Of a stretch of DNA of 64,000 nucleotides, positions 55,834 to 64,000 are shown one piece after another. Made by a program: the position numbers and the translations under genes. The DNA comes from Kozakia baliensis (GTDB lineage Bacteria > Pseudomonadota > Alphaproteobacteria > Acetobacterales > Acetobacteraceae), in assembly GCF_001787335.1 (NCBI RefSeq), contig NZ_CP014674.1, positions 1,692,501 through 1,756,500 of the forward strand. The letters run 5' to 3'. Position 1 is the first letter of the stretch, and each line of letters begins with the position of its first letter. The notes beneath the pieces are model-generated. The model saw only the letters and a list, made by a program, of their open reading frames with translations, had not been told where the DNA came from and made no database searches.

Positions 55834-57498
55834 GTGAGCGCCTCCACCCGCCTTGCTGGACCGTCTCCCCGACCGTCCTCCACCACGCCCCCCCGCCCAT
55901 CGTTTCATTCGAAATGGGGGTGGCTCTACGCGCCTTCGCCGCAGGCGGTGGAGTTCGCCCTTCGCAACACGGCGGCAGCACTTCTCGCGCTCGCCATCGG
56001 CATGTGGCTGGAGTTGGACAGCCCGATCTGGTCGGTCATGACGGTATGGGCTGTCGCGCAGGGAACGCGCGGTGAAAGCGTATCCAAAGCCCGCTGGCGT
56101 ATCGTTGGGACCATGATGGGCGCCACAGCCTCCATTTGCCTGTTTTCCGTATTCCCGCAACAACCATGGCTTTTCTTTCCTGCCCTATCGATCTGGATGG
56201 GCCTATGCGCGGGCTTCGCAACGTTCGTCAGTAATTTCCGCGCCTACGCACTGGTCCTGGCCGGTTATACCTGCGCCATTATCAGCATGGGCGCGGTTTC
56301 CGACCCGGACAACGTGTTCATGATTGCGATGTCCCGTTCGACATACATCATCCTGGGCGTGATTTGCGAAGCCGGAATGGGTCTGATCTTCGCAACCAAT
56401 CAGGAGCGCCAGGCGCGGACCAACGTACGCCGGAAGCTTCAAAGCGCTCTCTCCCTCGTTGCGACCGCGATCGCGGATATTTTGGAACAGGCCGAAACCG
56501 CACAGTCCCGCGCCCGTGAATTGTTTGGCACGATCCTACGGCTGAACAGCGAAATCGAGTTCGCCGAAATCGAAATGGGTCCGCACGGCCATGAAGGCGA
56601 TCACGCCCGCGCCGCGCTTGCTGCCGTTTCTGTGTTGCTTTCACGCGGTTTTGGAATGGCCACGCGCCTTTCCGCGCTCACGCATGGTCATGGAGAGTTC
56701 AAGCATACAGCCGCGCACGTCCAGGAATTTCTCCGCAGTCTCGGCGTTCGTCTTCAACAATCGAACGGCATCCCTGGATTGTTGGCCGAACTTCATCAAT
56801 TGAGTGAGGAATGCCGTCACCACGCGGTGCCTTACGACTTAGCGGGTCATGATGAGCAAGTCGTCCTCGGGCCAGCCGATGAACGCGTGCTTTACGTGGC
56901 GCTTGGCGAATTATTGAACGATATGGAAATCGCCATCATCGAATACGATGCCAGTTCTCACACCATCCCCGGCGATCATTTCCATTTCAAACTTCAATCC
57001 CATCGCGATGCGCGCAATGCCATCAATAACGGTCTGCGCGTCATGGCCGCCATTATGTTTACAGCGGGCGTTTATGAAGTCACCGCCTGGCCGAACGGCA
57101 CGACTTTTATCGCTATTACGGCCCTAGTTTGCGGCCTCTTCGCCACTCAGGAAAATCCTGTTCTCGGTACCGGTAAATTTTTCAAAGGCGCCGTTTGGTC
57201 AGCTATTTCCGCAGGAATTCTTACCTTTATCTTCGTGCCGTCATTCGATACTTACGAAATGCTGATAATGGCGTTGGGACCTGCCATGTTCATCGGCGGG
57301 TTAGCCAAATTCAATCCGGCCACGGCAGGCGCTTCCGCCTCCTACGGGTTGCTCATGCCCAGCATGACGAACATTCAGAACCACCATCGCCTAGATGAAA
57401 TCGCCTATTTCAACGGCGCTTCCGCGACGGTGCTGGCCGCTGCCGCCGCCGTATTCGTGTTCCACACATTTCTGCCTTTCAATGGCTTTGTTGCGTAA
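55834..57498 (+). CDS. FUSC-family aromatic-acid-exporter-like protein, C-terminus cut by an IS
   Basis: The frame encodes 554 residues with two hydrophobic clusters of about six helices each (residues 40-185 and 400-548) around a soluble middle, the FUSC/AaeB layout for exporters of aromatic acids or similar compounds. Translation ends at a TAA inside the IS inverted repeat, so the last four residues come from the IS. FUSC proteins normally carry a further cytoplasmic C-terminal stretch (AaeB is about 655 residues), so the gene appears truncated. The start is GTG. Function after truncation is uncertain. Confidence 0.75.
   Translation: MSASTRLAGPSPRPSSTTPPRPSFHSKWGWLYAPSPQAVEFALRNTAAALLALAIGMWLELDSPIWSVMTVWAVAQGTRGESVSKARWRIVGTMMGATASICLFSVFPQQPWLFFPALSIWMGLCAGFATFVSNFRAYALVLAGYTCAIISMGAVSDPDNVFMIAMSRSTYIILGVICEAGMGLIFATNQERQARTNVRRKLQSALSLVATAIADILEQAETAQSRARELFGTILRLNSEIEFAEIEMGPHGHEGDHARAALAAVSVLLSRGFGMATRLSALTHGHGEFKHTAAHVQEFLRSLGVRLQQSNGIPGLLAELHQLSEECRHHAVPYDLAGHDEQVVLGPADERVLYVALGELLNDMEIAIIEYDASSHTIPGDHFHFKLQSHRDARNAINNGLRVMAAIMFTAGVYEVTAWPNGTTFIAITALVCGLFATQENPVLGTGKFFKGAVWSAISAGILTFIFVPSFDTYEMLIMALGPAMFIGGLAKFNPATAGASASYGLLMPSMTNIQNHHRLDEIAYFNGASATVLAAAAAVFVFHTFLPFNGFVA
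57484..57498 (+). repeat. Left terminal inverted repeat of the IS
   Basis: GGCTTTGTTGCGTAA marks the left end of the element. Its TAA supplies the stop codon of the truncated FUSC gene. The outer boundary could be shifted by one base. Confidence 0.75.
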
Positions 57499-57547
57499 AT
57501 GCTCGGAGTGGATTCACGGAATGAATCCAGACTGGTAGCTGGGAGTG

Positions 57548-58480
57548 ATGAGCAAGCCGAAAGCCACGCGATACCGTACGACGAACTGGTCCTCCTACAA
57601 CGCCGCGCTGAAGAAGCGCGGCTCTCTGACGGTATGGTTTGACCCATCCATGAATTGGGAGGGCCTTCCGACGGGACGTCGAGGACGGCGGCAGAATTAC
57701 AGCGACGCCGCGATCCAGAGTTGCCTGACGCTGAAAGTCCTGTTTGGCTTTGCGCTGCGACAGACGACGGGCTTTGTCGAAAGTCTCCTTCGTCTGGCTG
57801 GGCTGTCGTGGTCCGTGCCGGATTTCAGCACGCTGAGCCGTCGGCAGAAATCCCTGACGGTCGATATTCCGTATCGTAGTTCGGGCGGTCCGCTCCATCT
57901 CCTGATCGACAGCACCGGCATCAAGGTCGAGGGAGAAGGCGAATGGCACACCCGCAAACACGGGGCGTCAAAGCACAGGATCTGGCGCAAACTTCATATC
58001 GCGATCGATGAAGGATCACTGGAAATCAGGGCTGTTGAGATCACGAAAAACGATGTCGGTGATGCCCCAGTCCTACCGGCGCTTCTGGAACAGATCCCCG
58101 ATGAAGAGGACATCGCCTGCGTCACTGCTGATGGCGCGTATGATACAAGAAAATGCCACGAAACCATCGCCAACCGTGGCGCACAGGCTGTCATACCGCC
58201 TCGAAAAAACGCAAAACCATGGTGCCCCACATCACCAGGAGCCATCGCCCGCAATGAAGCCCTGCGGACGTGCGGGCATCTCGGGCGGGCTATCTGGAGA
58301 CGGTGGAGTGGTTACCATCGGCGAAGCCGCGTCGAGACAAAGATGCACTGCATCAAGCTGCTGGGCCAGCGTCTGACAGCACGCGATTTCGACCGCCAGA
58401 TCACCGAAGTTCACATCCGTGTGGCTATCCTCAATCGCTTCACAGCGCTCGGAATCCCTCTCACACACGCGGTCGCGTAA
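57548..58480 (+). CDS. IS5-family transposase (DDE type), intact
   Basis: The 311-residue DDE transposase has an N-terminal DUF4096-like DNA-binding part (YNAALKKRGSLTVWFD) and the catalytic residues Asp121 (LLIDSTGIKV), Asp195 (VTADGAYD) and Glu263 (RRSRVETKMH). No frameshift is seen, so the element may still be mobile. The ATG at 57548 is used; a GTG lies directly before it. Confidence 0.94.
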   Translation: MSKPKATRYRTTNWSSYNAALKKRGSLTVWFDPSMNWEGLPTGRRGRRQNYSDAAIQSCLTLKVLFGFALRQTTGFVESLLRLAGLSWSVPDFSTLSRRQKSLTVDIPYRSSGGPLHLLIDSTGIKVEGEGEWHTRKHGASKHRIWRKLHIAIDEGSLEIRAVEITKNDVGDAPVLPALLEQIPDEEDIACVTADGAYDTRKCHETIANRGAQAVIPPRKNAKPWCPTSPGAIARNEALRTCGHLGRAIWRRWSGYHRRSRVETKMHCIKLLGQRLTARDFDRQITEVHIRVAILNRFTALGIPLTHAVA

Positions 58481-58521
58481 TGGAAAACTCTATAGCGGCC
58501 TCGTCACGCCAATAGACCGAA

Positions 58522-58536
58522 TTGTGCAACAGAGCC
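58522..58536 (-). repeat. Right terminal inverted repeat of the IS
   Basis: TTGTGCAACAGAGCC on the plus strand is the inverted copy of the left end with three differences. The DUF927 remnant begins directly after it. Confidence 0.75.
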
Positions 58537-59546
58537 GCGTGGCGGCGGAAACCTCCGATACCGTGCTGATCTTGGATGAAATCGGGCAGGCCAGCGACCG
58601 AGACGTGGGCGATATCGTCTATTCGTTGAGCAACGAAGCGGGCAAGCAACGCGCCAATCAGCGCGGCGGCGCGCGTAGCGCCTACACATGGCGCACGTTG
58701 TTTCTCTCCACCGGCGAATGCACGCTGGAAGATAAGCAGAACGACGCAGGCAAAAAGACGATGGCCGGTCAGAAAACGCGGCTGGCCAATATCCCCGCCG
58801 CGCCGGAAGGCGGGTTCGGTCTGTTCGACGCGCTACACGGTTTCGAGGATGGCGGCGCGCTCTCGAACGCTCTACGCCGGGCGGTGCATCGCTATCACGG
58901 CACGGCGGCAGTGGCGTTTCTTGCACGAATCGCCAGCGAACGCGCCAGCGATGAGGCTGGATTGCGGCAATGGATCGATGAACGACGCAAGGCGTTTGCG
59001 GCGGAACACGCCAGCGGTGCCGGAAGTCAGGCGCAGAGCGTGGCGGGACGGTTTGCGCTGGTCGCCTGCGCGGGAGAATTGGCCGCTCGTTATGGCGTGC
59101 TACCCTGGCACGAAGGCGAAGCCATGAACGCGGCGGCGGCGTGCTTTAAAGCATGGCTGGCCGAGAATGGCGGCGGCGAAGCGTTCGAGGAACAAGCCGC
59201 GCTTGAGCAAGTAAGCGCGTTCGTCGCGGCTCATGGCGATAGCCGGTTTCAGGTGATCAGCGTGGACGGCAGCGTTGAAGCGAACGCCGATAGTCGGCTT
59301 GCGGTATCGAACAGGGCGGGCTTTCGCTGGCTTCGAAACGGCGCGGTTGAATGCTTTGGCGTTATCCCTACCGCATTCACGCAAGAAGTCTGCAAAGGTA
59401 TCAATGCACGCCGTGCGCTCGATATCCTGGCCAAAGCGGGCCACTTGATCCTATCGAAAAGCGGCAAGCGCAAGGTCTCGAAGCGCGTGCCGGGATATGG
59501 CAATCCCTTTTCGCTTTACCTCATTAGCCCGACGATCTTGGCCTAA
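58537..59546 (+). pseudogene. 3' remnant of a DUF927 primase/helicase-like gene
   Basis: Directly after the IS right end the frame continues as VAAETSDTVLILDEIGQASD and DVGDIVYSLSN, the Walker B region of DUF927 proteins found in phages, satellites and plasmids. About 335 residues of the C-terminal half follow, ending normally. The N-terminal part with Walker A is missing, replaced by the IS; an open frame reaches back to 58419 inside the IS, but that start is unrelated to the family. It is a broken relic of a mobile element. Confidence 0.8.
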
Positions 59547-59571
59547 CCTTCTATCCGGCGGCCTTGTAGCT

Positions 59572-59721
59572 AACTACAAATCCAGGCCGCCACTAAAACC
59601 GCTTACATAAAAACCCGCAGAAAACGGCCACTTTTGGCCAATTGTAGTTGTGTAAGCGGTGTAAGTGGTATTTTTCACCCTTTCCGGAAACGAAAACAAA
59701 AAGTGCCTAAAATTTAGGCAC
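59572..59721. repeat. Nested inverted repeats and a 19-bp palindrome in the gap after the DUF927 remnant
   Basis: The 307-bp gap holds AACTACAA (59572-59579) with TTGTAGTT (59642-59649); ACCGCTTACA (59598-59607) with TGTAAGCGGT (59651-59660); and a small GGCCA/TGGCC hairpin (59626-59639) inside them. A near-direct repeat GTAAGCGGT-GTAAGTGGT lies at 59652-59669, and the perfect palindrome GTGCCTAAAATTTAGGCAC at 59703-59721. Such clusters occur at replication origins and operators of small mobile elements. No gene is seen in this gap. Confidence 0.6.
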
Positions 59722-59853
59722 ACACAACGAATAAACGGGGCCGTTGGGGCGGGCGCAAGAGAAATCCCCTAGGAAGGACCCAATGTTTCTTAATTATAGA
59801 AAGTTCGCTAAGACTATACGAGTTTCAAGTAATTTATATATAAAGAGAAAGTG

Positions 59854-60783
59854 TTATGATGAGGCGGAGAAATTTTGCAGTTCTCTGAAAGCATTGTATC
59901 TCCTTTCCAAATACCTTGTATGAGGGCTATAGTTTTCATTGTTTGGAATACGGATTTTTTTTCCAGAAATCTTCTCATATCCTGTGCCGATCAGTGAGTC
60001 AGCGATAGTAATGCGTCTCCCGCGGGGGTCGATTGAGAATAAATGGCAGTCGAATAGAGTGTGTAAATCCGCCCTTAAAAGAAGGCCATTTGATACATGA
60101 TTTGTTTGAGGTCCGTTATATGGAACAATATGTGCAGCTTCTAACACGTCTTTCACTGTGCAATTCGAGATTACGCAACGACCGCCATACGCCTCTAGAA
60201 GACTTGCTCGAAAAGCAGCCTGCCCTCTGCGGAGACGAATGGCTCGCATTGCGCGTTCCCTTTCATCTCCGGCGCTATCAGGATCGAAGCTAAGATCATC
60301 AGCATCGAAACTTTTTATTATTTCCAGCGGAGTGACTAACCCAGCGAGCCTTCGCTCTAACTCATCTGCAACAGGGGGTGGAACACTCTGCCCACTTGCG
60401 CGAGCATCGATGAGGCTTGCAGGAACAAAGCCCTGAATCGCCTCCAGGCCCAAGACAAAATTCTGAGCGGGGTCCACTAGATAGTTGAATTTGATACTCG
60501 CCCAATATGTGTTTGCGTCGTTGGCATTGTTCGAATTGCCTCCTGGTTTCGGAAGGCTAGCTATCTCTCCGATACCGAATATACCTCTCGGTCCTTTACC
60601 TTGTTTGAATAAATATACACGGTCGCCAATTTGAGCCTGTTTGTGAGAGGCGATGCGCCACTCATGAAATGTGTTGTTGGGAGATGATTGAAAGCGTTGC
60701 ACAAGTTGCCTTACCTCGTCCTCATGCATACCACGCGGTGAGGAAGGGCTATGAGGAGTATAGGTCAACCAATAGACTGCCAT
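59854..60783 (-). CDS. EVE-HNH endonuclease, probable modification-dependent restriction enzyme
   Basis: The 309-residue protein has an N-terminal EVE/PUA-like domain (YWLTYTPHSP, GDRVYLFKQGKGPRGIFGIG and YWASIKFNYL, about residues 1-130), which in related enzymes reads modified bases. The C-terminal HNH nuclease has Cys203, Cys208, His218 (LEAAHIVPY), Asn232 and His241 (ADLHTLFD). EVE-HNH proteins are type IV-like restriction enzymes that cut DNA with modified cytosine. The gene is AT-richer than its neighbours and stands alone beside mobile-element remnants, with no methylase partner, as expected for this class. AAGG lies 11 bp before the ATG. Confidence 0.82.
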   Translation of the reverse strand: MAVYWLTYTPHSPSSPRGMHEDEVRQLVQRFQSSPNNTFHEWRIASHKQAQIGDRVYLFKQGKGPRGIFGIGEIASLPKPGGNSNNANDANTYWASIKFNYLVDPAQNFVLGLEAIQGFVPASLIDARASGQSVPPPVADELERRLAGLVTPLEIIKSFDADDLSFDPDSAGDERERAMRAIRLRRGQAAFRASLLEAYGGRCVISNCTVKDVLEAAHIVPYNGPQTNHVSNGLLLRADLHTLFDCHLFSIDPRGRRITIADSLIGTGYEKISGKKIRIPNNENYSPHTRYLERRYNAFRELQNFSASS

Positions 60784-60999
60784 CGAGTTAAGGACCTTAA
60801 ATTCTAAGACGTTGAAAACTGCATTTTGAATGCTAATTGATCAACGTTTCTGAGCCCATATGGCAAATGCTTAAGGAAACATTAAACTCATTGCCTCACG
60901 CCGCGTCAGACAAGCGCGCGCTCTAAGCAGGGTTTTAAGAGGGGTCCGAAAAGCGCACTTCTCGCAAGTCATTGAAAATACAACGATTTTTTCGAGAAA

Positions 61000-61089
<90 letters not shown>

Positions 61090-61207
61090 ATCCGGTAAGC
61101 CGGGTCGTGGGCGGGCTTATAAAGTGCGTTGGTAGAAGGGTGCAAGAGGGTTGAATGCGATTCTTTCGCTCAAACATGATTTCCTGCAAAAAATAGTCCG
61201 GAATTTG

Positions 61208-61235
61208 TTGACGCACAGCCTGCTTTTCTTGTAGT
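61208..61235 (+). promoter_or_regulatory. Weak candidate promoter for rplU-rpmA
   Basis: TTGACG (61208-61213) is followed 16 bp later by TGTAGT (61230-61235), about 120 bp before the rplU start. The -35 is good, the -10 poor. This is a pattern match in the region where a promoter is expected. Confidence 0.35.
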
Positions 61236-61356
61236 CAGCGCGCCTTGCCGCGGTTTTCATGCCGTGGCCAAAAATAAAAAGCGACTGGACGGTGCCGACC
61301 GGGGAAAACCTCGGCAAACAATCGTCAAGAGTTCGGAAACGAAGAGAGTTTTAGCA

Positions 61357-61671
61357 ATGTTCGCAGTTATCCGCACGGGCGGCAAACAATACCGCGTCGC
61401 GCCACAAGCCACGTTGAAGGTCGAGAAGCTGGAAGCCGAAGCCGGTTCCACCATCACCTTTTCTGACGTTCTCGCCGTCGGCACTGACGCAGGCGTTCAG
61501 ATCGGCGCTCCGCTGGTGGCTGGCGCTACCGTCACCGCCACCGTGATCGCGCAGGACCGTCTGGCCAAGGTAATTATTTTCAAGAAGCGTCGCCGTCAGA
61601 ACAGCCGTCGCAAGAACGGCCACCGTCAGCCGGTCACCGTGCTGCGCATCGACGCGATCAACGCCGCGTAA
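61357..61671 (+). CDS. rplU: 50S ribosomal protein L21
   Basis: L21 starts [20 protein letters not shown] and ends with the basic block [17 protein letters not shown]. The ATG at 61357 gives 104 residues, the family length; the longer frame from 61264 has no family match. It is followed 29 bp later by rpmA, the usual pair. Confidence 0.97.
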   Translation: MFAVIRTGGKQYRVAPQATLKVEKLEAEAGSTITFSDVLAVGTDAGVQIGAPLVAGATVTATVIAQDRLAKVIIFKKRRRQNSRRKNGHRQPVTVLRIDAINAA

Positions 61672-61700
61672 TCGACGCATAGAGATAAGGAGCAACCTCC

Positions 61701-61967
61701 ATGGCACAAAAAAAGGCAGGCGGTTCGAGCCGCAACGGACGCGATAGCGCTGGCCGTCGTCTCGGCGTCAAGAAATTTGGCGGCGAAAGCGTTCTGGCAG
61801 GCAACATTCTCGTCCGTCAGCGTGGCACGAAGATGAAAGCTGGCACGAATGTTGGCATCGGTCGTGACCACACGCTGTTCGCCCTCGTGGACGGACATGT
61901 GAAGTTCCAGCGTCGCTCAGAAGGCCGCGTCCACGTTTCCGTGGCGCTGCCGGAAGCCGCCGAATAA
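61701..61967 (+). CDS. rpmA: 50S ribosomal protein L27
   Basis: L27 begins [20 protein letters not shown] and keeps the conserved [11 protein letters not shown] and [19 protein letters not shown] precedes the ATG. At 88 residues it is a normal L27 reaching the peptidyl-transferase centre. It follows rplU in one transcript and is followed by a terminator. Confidence 0.97.
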   Translation: MAQKKAGGSSRNGRDSAGRRLGVKKFGGESVLAGNILVRQRGTKMKAGTNVGIGRDHTLFALVDGHVKFQRRSEGRVHVSVALPEAAE

Positions 61968-61996
61968 GGCGAGCTGCCGCTTGGCACAGCAATTAA

Positions 61997-64000
<2,004 letters not shown>

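Larger units (their letters stand above)
57484..58536 (+). mobile_element. IS5-family insertion sequence, about 1.05 kb, apparently complete
   Basis: The ends are imperfect inverted repeats: GGCTTTGTTGCGTAA at 57484-57498 and, reading in from 58536, GGCTCTGTTGCACAA (12 of 15 identical). They enclose one intact transposase gene. End sequences of the GGCTyTGTTGC type are typical of the IS427-like subgroup. The flanks, TTCAAT on the left and GCGTGG on the right, show no target-site duplication, and they belong to two different broken genes. Confidence 0.88.

Noticed and set aside
58419-58536. Upstream extension of the DUF927 frame into the IS
   Set aside because: These 39 codons lie inside the transposase gene and the IS end and have no DUF927 character; the frame is open by chance.
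60784-60999. Possible att site next to tRNA-Ser
   Set aside because: I found no direct repeat of the tRNA 3' end in the accessory region and no integrase gene, so an attachment site cannot be supported.

Overview
The window reads as a chromosomal segment of an acetic acid bacterium (Acetobacteraceae, Alphaproteobacteria), mid-50s GC by eye. Signs of this are the protein sequences and several alphaproteobacterial gene orders: hupB-lon-clpX-clpP-tig, birA-coaX-rnj-proS, yceD-rpmF-plsX-fabH-ihfA-merR, a full suf operon headed by an Rrf2 regulator, and rplU-rpmA-obgE-proB. The genus cannot be fixed from sequence alone; no rRNA genes are present.

Region by region: 1-12 kb is a long minus-strand housekeeping run. 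It holds the proteostasis set (trigger factor, ClpP, ClpX, Lon, HU), then tRNA-Val, biotin ligase, pantothenate kinase, RNase J and the first codons of prolyl-tRNA synthetase, plus tRNA-Leu and the NAD(P)H-hydrate repair enzyme. 12-16 kb (plus) has a small membrane protein, a DEAD-box RNA helicase with an AT-hook-like tail, and a TrmA/RlmD-type RNA methyltransferase. 16-22 kb (minus) is the suf operon (sufR-B-C-D-S-T-A) for Fe-S cluster assembly. 22-28.4 kb has a DUF445 membrane protein, a divergent PEP-carboxylase-like protein, an S10 serine carboxypeptidase and a GlsB-type membrane protein. 28.4-33.5 kb has EF-G, L28 and an Atm1-type ABC exporter with a small downstream gene. 33.5-36 kb has a Nudix hydrolase, a lipoprotein and an AI-2E family transporter.

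36-41 kb is the fatty acid/phospholipid cluster with L32, YceD and IHF-alpha, and a divergent BamE-like lipoprotein. 41-44.7 kb has a two-component system behind def and marR, then rpsU. 44.7-49.6 kb carries motA, a motB interrupted by an in-frame amber codon, two envelope glycosyltransferase genes and an Lrp regulator. 49.7-54.1 kb has trxB, a LysR regulator, ihfB, sppA and mucR.

54.4-61 kb is the accessory part. It holds a UdgX-type uracil-DNA-binding protein and a FUSC transporter whose 3' end is cut by an intact IS5-family element. On the other side of the IS is the 3' remnant of an unrelated DUF927 primase/helicase-like gene, then a 150-bp patch of nested inverted repeats, an EVE-HNH endonuclease of the modification-dependent restriction type, and tRNA-Ser. 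This looks like the scar of an integrated mobile element. After it, housekeeping order resumes.

Most promising leads: the IS/DUF927/repeat/EVE-HNH patch, the PEP-carboxylase-like protein lacking several catalytic residues, the UdgX protein, the motB nonsense codon, and the AT-hook RNA helicase. I did not find convincing evidence of a wholly new multi-gene system. No CRISPR array, rRNA or complete prophage was seen.
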